Positions 1-5,836 are shown, numbered from the stretch's first letter. The stretch is DNA of 6,286 bases from Bacteroidales bacterium (GCA_029942205.1 JAOZTL010000198.1:1-6286), one strand, 5' to 3'. Translations and numbers: made by a program. Notes: generated by a model not told the origin, from the letters alone.

Positions 1-24
1 CATTAAATGACGAGCTCTGTTTTT

Positions 25-88
25 TGATAAACAAGATCAATTTTTCTGGATCAATCTTTTTTGCGCTTTCATAAAACTTTGTTTATCA
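25..88 (-). promoter_or_regulatory. Leader inverted repeat upstream of a possible leftward gene
   Basis: TGATAAACAA (25-34) and TTGTTTATCA (79-88) are perfect 10-bp inverted arms around a 44-nt centre. The centre has nested short pairs: AAGAT (33-37, overlapping the outer arm) with ATCTT (54-58), and GATC at 35-38 and 49-52. The structure lies just downstream of the predicted leftward promoter, so it would be in the 5' leader of a leftward transcript. A minus-strand ATG occupies positions 3-1 and could be the start codon, but no coding sequence is visible to test this. It could be an RNA leader structure or a dyad operator. Confidence 0.4.
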
Positions 89-100
89 TTTAATTCGATG

Positions 101-132
101 CAAATATGATATAAAACTTTTAATCTACCAAA
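101..132 (-). promoter_or_regulatory. Predicted Bacteroidota-type promoter, leftward
   Basis: On the minus strand, TTTG (132-129) is followed after exactly 20 nt by CATATTTG (108-101). This matches the -33 TTTG and the -7 TAnnTTTG consensus of Bacteroidota, with one mismatch (C for T at the first -7 base). The spacing equals that of the predicted ABC-F promoter in this window. Transcription would start near position 95 and run towards the left edge. The surrounding DNA is AT-rich, so chance matches are possible, but two boxes at the right distance make this credible. Confidence 0.5.
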
Positions 133-570
133 TTTATTTTATATTTTTATCTTATTTCATGTATTTTATAGCGTATTTCAGTCTATTTTTTACTGTTTTT
201 TATCTTTTTTTATTAATAAAAAATTACTATTTTCATTTGTCTAATAAAGAGTTGATAGCCAGTTGATTAAACCTTAATTTTTATTCTTTTTTACCCTTAG
301 TTTATTACTCAAAACTAAGCTTATAAAAATCAAATACATGTTTTAGAACATATTTTTCATTTTTATTGAAAATAAGTGTTTTTTTTAAGGTATTTAACAG
401 TTTATTTTTCTATATTTATGTTATTTTTTATCAATATAAATCGATTAAAACTTCATTTATATAAGTTTTAAATCTATTTTTATTCATTTGTTTTCTGTTT
501 TATCTTTATTATAAAACTCATATTTCTTAATTTATTTTTATTGATGTAAGTGAATTATAATACAGATTTC
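133..570. other. AT-rich non-coding stretch
   Basis: This stretch is very AT-rich, with many T and A runs, and has no open frame of credible length on either strand. I see no tRNA-like structure and no protein similarity. Isolated TAnnTTTG matches (for example minus strand 317-310) lack a well-spaced -33 box and are not called. The only structured piece noted is the hairpin at 443-474. It separates the presumed leftward gene at the left edge from the rightward secreted-protein gene. Confidence 0.6.
443..474. other. AT-rich inverted repeat (possible hairpin)
   Basis: GATTAAAACTT (443-453) and AAGTTTTAAATC (463-474) form an inverted repeat with a 9-nt loop and one extra A in the right arm. A T-rich stretch follows. 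The pairs are nearly all A-T, so the hairpin would be weak, and chance occurrence in this base composition is plausible. Confidence 0.25.
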
Positions 571-600
571 GTCTTTTTAAAAAATGTTTTTATGCAATTT
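571..600 (-). repeat. Degenerate copy of the dispersed palindromic repeat
   Basis: Read on the plus strand, CGTCTTTTTAAAAAATG then TTTTTATGCAATTT resembles the better copy at 3079-3116 (CGTGCTTTTTAATG then TTGCTTATGCATTTGT). Only the hairpin 3' half and the TATGCAnTT end remain recognisable. It faces the good copy at 640-672 in inverted orientation. This is the weakest called member of the family and may be chance similarity. Confidence 0.3.
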
Positions 601-639
601 CTTTAAAACCCATTGATTAAGAACGTTTTTATCACTCAA

Positions 640-672
640 GTGTAAGCAACATAAAAAGGTCGAAGACCTTAG
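640..672 (+). repeat. Dispersed palindromic repeat, best-preserved copy
   Basis: This copy reads GTGTAAGCAACAT, A-run, then a perfect hairpin: AAGGTC (656-661), loop GAA, GACCTT (665-670). It is the reference copy for a family spread over the spacers of this window. A second hairpin follows directly: AGTCTT (671-676) pairs with AAGACT (695-700). Read on the minus strand, the main hairpin is followed by a T-run, like an intrinsic terminator. It lies about 115 bp upstream of the predicted promoter of the secreted-protein gene. Confidence 0.75.
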
Positions 673-785
673 TCTTACTTTTTTTAATACTAAAAAGACT
701 ACCTTTTATCCAAAACATTACGAGCTTTCGTCAAATAAAAAGGGAACAATACCCAATGCTACTTTTATGTTTCTGTAAAAAAGAA

Positions 786-793
786 TACTTTTG
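786..793 (+). promoter_or_regulatory. Predicted -7 promoter box of the T9SS-protein gene
   Basis: TACTTTTG is an exact match to the Bacteroidota -7 consensus TAnnTTTG. It lies 28 bp before the ATG at 822, giving a leader of about 20 nt. The -33 region is poor: a T-rich TTTT at about 763-766 with 19-nt spacing, but no TTG. The box overlaps the longer open frame that begins at 756, so it argues for the downstream start. Confidence 0.5.
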
Positions 794-821
794 CGTCCTA
801 AATATTTATAAAAATAAGTTT

Positions 822-2126
822 ATGAAAAATAGTTACTTTAGTATTGTTCTATTATTAGTTAGCCTGGCACTAAGTGCCCAGCACAAATCGAGCAAGCAAA
901 ATTTCTCAGGTCTGGATTATCAAAGTATCAACGCCATTAATGCAACGGCGACGGCAACCGCTACGCAGCAACTGGATAGTATTTATCTGGATGGGACATA
1001 CAACGAGGCTGGCGATTTGATAACTTATGCTAGCTACAAATATCAGTACAACAATATTGGGAAGATAGGCGAAATGGAAGCCTGGTACTTGTACTACTTG
1101 GATCAACCGATGTATCCACTTCGCAAGTTTCAGTATTCGTATACTGCCGATGGTTTGTTGGAGTTTATACTCGAATACGAAGGCGATGGTTTTAATTGGG
1201 TCATGGGCTCAAAGTATTATTACAGCTATAATGCTGACAATAGCCTGAAAGAAATAACCAAGGATTACCAAGATTACGACACAAAAGTATGGATTCCATT
1301 CACACGCCAAGAGTTTACGTATGATGACAATGGCAACTTAACGAATATGACTCAATGGCATAAAGGAAGTTACAACCCTGAATTCAAATTGGATGAGAAA
1401 ACCGATTATGTGTACGACTCGGAGAATCGCCTGGAAGAACGAAAAGATTATTGGTATAACGATAATGCATGGGAGGGTAAAACAGGAGAAATATTCTACT
1501 ACAATGACAATGAGCAGATAGAAAAAATAGACGGCTTGAGGTATAATGAAGTTTTATTTGAGTGGAAAACACTTAGTTATCATACCTATACCTACGATGC
1601 TGCGGGCAACGAAATAAAAAGGGAAGAGATGGCACAAATGTCTGAGCCAGAGATGTCATTGATCGAGATTGTGGAATACACCTACGATACACAGAACACT
1701 CTCACTAGTACGGCTTTCCCGCCTAGCTTGGCAGATGAGATACACCGAAGCCAACCCGATTATTTTGAGAATGTACCGTTAAGCGAAAACAAAACCACGA
1801 ATATGGGCGATGGTTGGAAACAAGGAACAATTGCGGCTTACTATTACTCGGAGTTCAAGGGGATACTTAGTGGCATCGAGTTGCGATCGGACAAGCGTTT
1901 TTCGTTGTATCCAAACCCAGCAACAGACATTTTGTATGTAGCCGATATGGAGGTGTTGCCCAATACGAAGGTGAATATTTACTCGTTGAGTGGCGCATTG
2001 CTGCATTCGTATGAACTGGACGACTCGAAGTCGATCGATATTTCGTCTTTGGAAATGGGGGTTTATTTGATCGAATTACAATCAACGGCAAAACGCTATC
2101 GTTCGCAAAAATTAATCGTAAACTAG
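822..2126 (+). CDS. Secreted protein with YD-like modules and T9SS type A sorting domain
   Basis: A 434-residue protein exported by Sec and then probably by the type IX secretion system. Start choice: the open frame begins at 756, but the ATG at 822 gives a clean signal peptide (MKNSYFSIVLLLVSLALSA, cut before Gln20) and follows a TACTTTTG box; the 22 extra residues would bury it. After a short Thr/Ala-rich stretch (about 41-48), residues about 73-300 hold around eight modules of the form (Y/F)xYxxxxxL, for example FTYDDNGNL, YVYDSENRL and YTYDAAGNE, rich in Tyr and Trp. These resemble degenerate YD/RHS-type beta repeats. The tail (about 359-434) is a classic type A sorting domain: LYPNPATD, then VNIYSLSGALL, IDISSLEMGVYLIEL and a final KLIVN. 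Known for the family: this tail directs passage across the outer membrane and is then removed, with the protein released or surface-anchored. No enzymatic domain is visible, and the exact role is unknown. Confidence 0.9.
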   Translation: MKNSYFSIVLLLVSLALSAQHKSSKQNFSGLDYQSINAINATATATATQQLDSIYLDGTYNEAGDLITYASYKYQYNNIGKIGEMEAWYLYYLDQPMYPLRKFQYSYTADGLLEFILEYEGDGFNWVMGSKYYYSYNADNSLKEITKDYQDYDTKVWIPFTRQEFTYDDNGNLTNMTQWHKGSYNPEFKLDEKTDYVYDSENRLEERKDYWYNDNAWEGKTGEIFYYNDNEQIEKIDGLRYNEVLFEWKTLSYHTYTYDAAGNEIKREEMAQMSEPEMSLIEIVEYTYDTQNTLTSTAFPPSLADEIHRSQPDYFENVPLSENKTTNMGDGWKQGTIAAYYYSEFKGILSGIELRSDKRFSLYPNPATDILYVADMEVLPNTKVNIYSLSGALLHSYELDDSKSIDISSLEMGVYLIELQSTAKRYRSQKLIVN

Positions 2127-2135
2127 GTTTTCGGT

Positions 2136-2172
2136 TTAATAGCTTCGATTTTTTTTGATGTTGCTTATGCAC
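2136..2172 (-). repeat. Dispersed palindromic repeat, left half of inverted doublet 1
   Basis: Its minus strand reads GTGCATAAGCAACATC, a run of A, then a degraded hairpin segment with TCGAAGCT. The GTGCATAAGCAACATC part is essentially intact. It begins 9 bp after the stop of the T9SS-protein gene. On the plus strand the order is hairpin remnant, eight T, then GATGTTGCTTATGCAC, so it may serve as that gene's terminator, although the stem here is weak. Confidence 0.65.
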
Positions 2173-2258
2173 TTTTTTTTAATTATTGCTATCCGTAATT
2201 TATCGAAAATTAAAGATCCCGTTCTATATCTTCCTTAATCATCTAGGTTTATAGAATT

Positions 2259-2291
2259 GCGTAAGCAACATCAGGCAGGAGAAAGTACTTA
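2259..2291 (+). repeat. Dispersed palindromic repeat, right half of inverted doublet 1
   Basis: GCGTAAGCAACATC is intact. The following hairpin part has diverged (GGCAGGAGAAAGTACTTA) and keeps only a short AAGTACTT palindrome. It faces the copy at 2136-2172 with 88 bp between the two GC(A/G)TAAGC ends. Confidence 0.6.
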
Positions 2292-2402
2292 ATCGGTGAT
2301 TTTTGCTCCGCTGCACGCTTGGATTGCTCCGCTGCATTGAAAAAGCTGTCAGATAGCGCATTTTTTCAGTCTGATGTGAAATAGTAGCAATCAGACGGCG
2401 CA

Positions 2403-2591
2403 TCTGAGCAGTCAGATTGTATTTCTGAGCAGTCAGATCACGCAGTTGAGCAGTCAGATGACGTGTCTGAGTACTCAGATTGCTCTTCTGAGCAGTCAGA
2501 TGACACGTCTGGGCACTCAGATCGCTCATCTGAGCAGTCAGATCGCTCATCTGAGCAGTCAGATCACTCTCCCGAGCACTCAGATCGCTCA
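2403..2591. repeat. Conserved core of the 21-bp tandem array (9 units)
   Basis: Nine uninterrupted 21-bp units begin at 2403, 2424, 2445, 2466, 2487, 2508, 2529, 2550 and 2571. The constant part is close to TCTGAGCAGTCAGAT, followed by six variable bases, often CGCTCA. The constant part is itself a dyad: ATCTGA-GCAG-TCAGAT, and in unit 4 TCTGAGTACTCAGA is a perfect palindrome. Because 21 is a multiple of three and the unit lacks stops in some frames, the core gives open heptad frames on both strands: minus (M)SDLTAQ-like, 2592-2239, 117 codons; plus LSSQIAH-like, about 2380-2715. The plus frame runs into the decayed half and stops at 2716-2718. Neither has a credible start region, a non-repeat domain or a recognisable family. 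The 21-bp period equals two turns of B-DNA, so the units could also be protein-binding sites on one face of the helix. Confidence 0.85.
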
Positions 2592-2795
2592 TCCGAGTAA
2601 AAGAATAAGCGATCGGAGTAAGCGAAAGCGGTATCTGACGATAAAAATACTTGCTTTTAGTACAAAAATACGTTTTCGGACTACTTGGAGCTGCGAACGG
2701 AGTAGTTTTCTATCTTAGCGGACTTTTCGGAAAGATGATCAGACTATCGGATAGAGCAAATGGAGCAAATTGGGAGATATACGGACGACTAAAAC

Positions 2796-2823
2796 GTGCT
2801 GGCTAGTGAATCGAAGACCTTAG
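2796..2823 (+). repeat. Possible remnant of the dispersed palindromic repeat
   Basis: GTGCTGGCTAGTGAA followed by TCGAAGACCTTAG keeps the right half of the family hairpin (TCGAAGACCTTAG is identical to the best copy) but not the GTAAGCAACAT part or the left stem arm. It lies within the decayed 21-bp array. Confidence 0.35.
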
Positions 2824-2903
2824 CGGATTTGTTTTTAGGGACAATAAAAAATGAATAAGCGGGTGCGGAAAGATGAAATTTCACGTTCCAATAGAATCAG
2901 TTC

Positions 2904-2939
2904 GTGCGTAAAGTGTATCAAAAAAGGTCGAAGCTCTTA
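2904..2939 (+). repeat. Dispersed palindromic repeat, diverged copy
   Basis: GTGCGTAAAGTGTATC, A-run, AAGGTC, GAA, GCTCTT. The left half of the hairpin is intact and the right arm is partly mismatched (GCTCTT in place of GACCTT). The order of parts and their spacing match the best copy. Confidence 0.6.
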
Positions 2940-3010
2940 AAATAAACAGTCGAAGAATGCGTTATATAATCAAATAGATATTTCCCATATTTTTTTTAAT
3001 CTATTCAGTA

Positions 3011-3046
3011 AAAACGATACCATCCCCATTGGTGTCGTTTTTTTTT
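3011..3046 (+). terminator. Strong intrinsic terminator
   Basis: AAAACGATACCA (3011-3022) and TGGTGTCGTTTT (3030-3041) form a 12-bp stem with a single G-T wobble and a 7-nt loop, followed by a T-run to 3046. The T-run is longer on the plus strand (nine T) than on the minus strand (five T), so it mainly ends rightward transcription but may act in both directions. On the minus strand it lies about 100 bp after the GNAT stop and could end that transcript. No rightward gene directly precedes it; the nearest is the T9SS-protein gene, about 890 bp away. Confidence 0.8.
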
Positions 3047-3078
3047 GCTCGCAATGAATCAGAAAAAAACTCATCACT

Positions 3079-3116
3079 AAGCACTTCGTGCTTTTTAATG
3101 TTGCTTATGCATTTGT
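3079..3116 (-). repeat. Dispersed palindromic repeat with alternative stem
   Basis: Its minus strand reads GCATAAGCAACATT, A-run, then a perfect hairpin AAGCAC, loop GAA, GTGCTT, then AG. The stem sequence differs from the AAGGTC/GACCTT copy, yet pairing is fully kept, which is covariation within the window. It lies 31 bp after the GNAT stop. It shares the outward extension ATTTGT with the copy at 5719-5758. Confidence 0.75.
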
Positions 3117-3146
3117 ATAAATATATTGCAATCAATAACTTACAAG

Positions 3147-3674
3147 TTATTTTAATAAAGCATACAAATACGAATCTTCGTAGGCTTGATTGATTAGGAA
3201 ATTTTGCCGTAGGCGACCTTCACGTTTCATGCCCATTTTTTCGAGATGCCGTATTGATGCCGTATGCTTTACGAATACTTGCGCCTCTATCCGATGCAGC
3301 TGAAGTTGTGTAAATGCATACTCGTAGATTTGCTGTTTTGCCTCCATAGCCACGCCTTGCCCCCAGTAGGAGTGATGGATGATGGATTTGCTCGATGCAA
3401 AATGATGCGTCCAGTCCAGATGGTATAAACCCGAAATTCCGATCAGCTTTCCCTTGCTTTTCAGTGTAATGCCCCAGAAAATAGCCGTCTTGTTGTGTAG
3501 CTTTTTATCAAAGCATTGAATCAGATCCAAGCTATCGTTGATGCTTTCGTGCTTTTTGCTATCGACGTACTTTATATTCTCCTCGTCTGAATATAAGTCC
3601 AAAATATCCTGCGCATCTTTTGTTTGAATCTTCCTAAGAATTAAATTCTCGCTGGTTAATGTTTCTATTGTCAT
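3147..3674 (-). CDS. GNAT-family N-acetyltransferase (RimJ/RimL-like)
   Basis: A 175-residue protein, the usual length for a single-domain GNAT enzyme of the RimJ/RimL type (Acetyltransf_3), which moves an acetyl group from acetyl-CoA to an amine. Visible features in order: ENLILRKI (9-16), the family's typical N-terminal strand before the D-A-DILDLYSD helix; WGITLKSKGKLIGISGL (67-83), the central strands; YWGQGVAMEA (103-112), motif A with the Gly-containing acetyl-CoA pyrophosphate loop (WGQGVA); LHRIEAQV (126-133); and HTASIRHLEKMGMKREGRLR (137-156), the motif B region, where many relatives have N-x-A-S. The substrate cannot be told: ribosomal-protein N-termini, other proteins or small molecules are all possible. 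The ATG at 3674 fits the family start. It lies 77 bp after the ABC-F stop on the same strand, with no clear promoter between, so it may be co-transcribed. Confidence 0.9.
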   Translation of the reverse strand: MTIETLTSENLILRKIQTKDAQDILDLYSDEENIKYVDSKKHESINDSLDLIQCFDKKLHNKTAIFWGITLKSKGKLIGISGLYHLDWTHHFASSKSIIHHSYWGQGVAMEAKQQIYEYAFTQLQLHRIEAQVFVKHTASIRHLEKMGMKREGRLRQNFLINQAYEDSYLYALLK

Positions 3675-3752
3675 TCGTTTTTTATTCGAGTTCTAATTAC
3701 AGACTTATCAGCTATTACACCTCACCAAGAGGACTTTGCCGCATTTACATCT

Positions 3753-5702
3753 TTAGCTATTTTTAATTTTATTCTTTCTAGCTACTTGTTTCTCTAGTTT
3801 ATCATTAAGCAACTCCCACTGTTCCATTTTCTGCTCTAGTTGTTTTTTGTATTCTTCATAATCGTGATACAAGTTTTGATCCTCTAAATGTTCGGGTTGG
3901 CTAAGCAGTAGGTTTGCTTCTTTTATTTTAGTTTCGAGCAATTCTATTTCCTTTTCATTCTTTTCCAGCTCCCGTTGTGCCTTTCTTATTCGCTTTTCTG
4001 CCTCTTTTCGTTGCGCAAACAGTTGCTTGTTGGTCGAGTTGTTTACCGTCTTTTCTTTTAGTATGGCATCTTTTCGTTCTATTTCTTGCACATTATCGAT
4101 TTTCTTTTTTCGTAGAAACTCTTCGATGCCTCCCAAGTATTCTTTTAGGTTTCTATTCTTGAACTCATACACTTTGGATGCTAGTCCTTCCAGAAAATCA
4201 CGATCGTGTGAAACGATAATTAATGTTCCTTCGTATTGGTTGAGTGCCTGTTTTAGAATATCCTTCGATCGGATGTCGAGGTGATTCGTTGGCTCATCCA
4301 GTACCAGCAAGCTGTATGGTTGCAACAGAAGCTTTGCCATGGCTAGGCGTGAGCGTTCTCCACCCGATAGTACCGATACTTTCTTGTCGATGTCTTCGCC
4401 ACCAAACAAGAATGAGGCAAGAATATTCCGTACATTTTTGCGCACTTCGCCCACCGCTATATCATCCAGAATTTCAAAAACCGTTTTGTTATCGTCCATC
4501 AGCTCGTCTTGGTTTTGAGCAAAATAGCCGATAGACACTTGATGCCCCAGTTTGTAGTTTCCTGTGTAGTCGAGCTCGTTAAGGATAATGCGTGATAAGG
4601 TAGTTTTGCCTTCGCCGTTTCTCCCTACGAATGCGATCTTCTCGCCTCGTTCGATGATTAGATCCACATCCTCCAGTACTTTCTTTTCGCCATAGCTTTT
4701 GGAAAGTCCTACGGTTTCTATCACCAAATTGCCCGAGCGTGGTGCAGGTGGAAACCGAAAATGAAGTGATGAGGTGTCTTGTGCATCAATCTCTATACGC
4801 TCCAGTTTTTCGAGTTGCTTGACGCGCGACTGCACCTGTACCGCTTTGGAGGCTTTGTACCGAAAACGCTCAATAAAACGCTCGATGTCTTGAATCATTC
4901 GTTGTTGATTCTCGTAGGCAGCCAATTGCTGTTCGTGTCTTTCTTGGCGCAATTGCACGTACTTGGTGTAGGGCACACGATAGTCATAGGCACGCCCCAT
5001 GGATATTTCGATGGTACGGTTGGTGATGGTATCAAGGAATTTTCGATCGTGCGAAATCAATAAAACTGCACCTTCGTAATTTCTCAAAAAACCTTCCAAC
5101 CATTGTATCGATTCAATGTCTAAGTGGTTGGTCGGTTCATCCAACAGCAACGTATTTGGTCTACGCAGCAGTACTTTTGCCAATTCGATACGCATTTTCC
5201 ATCCACCACTAAACTCGGTGCTTTGTCGATGAAAATCTTTTCGTTCAAAACCCAAACCAATCAGTATTTGTTCCGTGTCGGCTTCCGTGGTTTGTCCACC
5301 AAGCAAATCATACCGCTCGTTGCTTTCCGTCAATTGATGAATGAGTTTCATGTAGCCGTCCGATTCGTAATCGGTACGTTCGTTCATGGCTTTGGTTAGG
5401 CTTTCTATTTGTCTTTCGAGTTTTCTTACTTCCTCAAAGGCAGTGAGTGCTTCATCAAACACGGTGCGCCCTTTCGGATAAATCATTTGTTGTGGCAAGT
5501 AGCCCATTTTGAAATCTTGTGGATAGCTTACTCTGCCCTTATCAGGCGATATTTCGCCCACAATACACTTGAGTAGCGTCGATTTGCCTGCACCGTTCTT
5601 GCCTACCAGTCCGATTCTGTCTTTCGGATTGATCATAAACGAAATATCTTTAAACAGCTCGAAACCGCCGAACTGTACAATCATTTTTTCTATCGAAATC
5701 AT
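3753..5702 (-). CDS. ABC-F family ATPase (translation factor, Uup/YheS/YdiF-like)
   Basis: A 649-residue soluble protein with two ABC ATPase domains in tandem and no membrane segments, the ABC-F layout. Numbered from the ATG at 5702, domain 1 has Walker A GKNGAGKST (34-42), signature FSGGW (164-168), Walker B LLLDEPTNHLD (185-195) and ISHD (216-219). A charged helical linker (about 230-310) corresponds to the P-site tRNA interaction motif. Domain 2 has GRNGEGKTT (360-368), LSGGER (445-450), LVLDEPTNHLD (466-476) and VSHD (497-500). The tail (about 530-649) is Lys/Glu-rich coiled coil, as in Uup/YheS-type CTDs. All catalytic residues are intact. Known for the family: ABC-F proteins bind the ribosomal E site and relieve stalled or drug-blocked translation; whether this one gives resistance cannot be told. 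Start: the frame also opens at GTG 5726, but MISIEKMIVQFGGFELF is the usual N-terminus, and the eight extra codons fall in a repeat hairpin. A promoter is predicted at 5804-5774. Confidence 0.93.
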   Translation of the reverse strand: MISIEKMIVQFGGFELFKDISFMINPKDRIGLVGKNGAGKSTLLKCIVGEISPDKGRVSYPQDFKMGYLPQQMIYPKGRTVFDEALTAFEEVRKLERQIESLTKAMNERTDYESDGYMKLIHQLTESNERYDLLGGQTTEADTEQILIGLGFERKDFHRQSTEFSGGWKMRIELAKVLLRRPNTLLLDEPTNHLDIESIQWLEGFLRNYEGAVLLISHDRKFLDTITNRTIEISMGRAYDYRVPYTKYVQLRQERHEQQLAAYENQQRMIQDIERFIERFRYKASKAVQVQSRVKQLEKLERIEIDAQDTSSLHFRFPPAPRSGNLVIETVGLSKSYGEKKVLEDVDLIIERGEKIAFVGRNGEGKTTLSRIILNELDYTGNYKLGHQVSIGYFAQNQDELMDDNKTVFEILDDIAVGEVRKNVRNILASFLFGGEDIDKKVSVLSGGERSRLAMAKLLLQPYSLLVLDEPTNHLDIRSKDILKQALNQYEGTLIIVSHDRDFLEGLASKVYEFKNRNLKEYLGGIEEFLRKKKIDNVQEIERKDAILKEKTVNNSTNKQLFAQRKEAEKRIRKAQRELEKNEKEIELLETKIKEANLLLSQPEHLEDQNLYHDYEEYKKQLEQKMEQWELLNDKLEKQVARKNKIKNS

Positions 5703-5718
5703 AAGTAATGGGTCATTT

Positions 5719-5758
5719 TTAAGCACTTGGTGCTATTTTGTTGCTTATGCATTTGTGC
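5719..5758 (-). repeat. Dispersed palindromic repeat in the ABC-F leader, left half of doublet 2
   Basis: Its minus strand reads GCATAAGCAACA, AAAT, then hairpin AGCAC, loop CAA, GTGCT. The stem matches the copy at 3079-3116, while the loop has changed from GAA to CAA. It lies between the predicted ABC-F promoter and the ATG at 5702, so it would be transcribed in the 5' leader, with the hairpin ending about 19 nt before the start codon. It faces the copy at 5837 with an 86-bp spacer. Confidence 0.7.
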
Positions 5759-5773
5759 AAAGGCAAGAATCGA

Positions 5774-5804
5774 CAAAGATACATTTTAGCAGAATAATAA
5801 GCAA
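5774..5804 (-). promoter_or_regulatory. Predicted promoter of the ABC-F gene
   Basis: On the minus strand, TTG (5804-5802) is followed after 20 nt by TATCTTTG (5781-5774), an exact match to the Bacteroidota -7 consensus TAnnTTTG at the usual distance. The predicted start is near 5767, giving a leader of about 65 nt that contains the repeat hairpin at 5719-5735. The promoter lies within the spacer of the inverted repeat doublet. Confidence 0.6.
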
Positions 5805-5836
5805 GTTAAGATTTATGATAATACGTATTCGACCTT

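Larger units (their letters stand above)
2298..2885. repeat. Extended, decayed 21-bp periodic array (28 periods)
   Basis: When the 21-bp frame of the conserved core (2403-2591) is carried outward, it continues in phase on both sides. GCTCCGCTGCA occurs at 2305 and again exactly 21 bp later at 2326. To the right of the core, periods begin TCCGA, TCGGA, TCTGA, TCGGA, ACGGA, GCGGA, TCAGA, ATGGA, ACGGA, GCGGA and GCGGA. GA falls at unit positions 4-5 in 20 of the 28 periods I aligned, including 11 of the 14 after position 2592. No indel breaks the phase, although the units themselves are poorly conserved there. Many right-hand units also carry TA at positions 7-8. Stops appear in every frame outside the core, so this is either a decayed coding repeat or a non-coding array whose spacing matters. 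Confidence 0.7.

Noticed and set aside
310..317. Minus-strand TAGTTTTG as a promoter
   Set aside because: It matches the -7 consensus, but the nearest TTTG lies only 13 nt away and the region is so AT-rich that chance matches are expected.
2446..2718. Plus-strand open frame through the 21-bp array (LSSQIAH-like heptads, about 90 codons) as a gene
   Set aside because: It starts inside the repeat at a TTG, has no promoter or ribosome binding site, and competes with an equally open minus frame. The openness follows from a 21-bp unit without stops, so it is treated as repeat.
2298..2885. CRISPR array
   Set aside because: The units are contiguous 21-mers with no spacers of unique sequence, and no cas gene is nearby.
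3720..3733. Small hairpin CCTC-ACCAA-GAGG between ABC-F and GNAT as a terminator
   Set aside because: The stem is only 4 bp and no T-run follows on the minus strand, so it is unlikely to separate the two genes.
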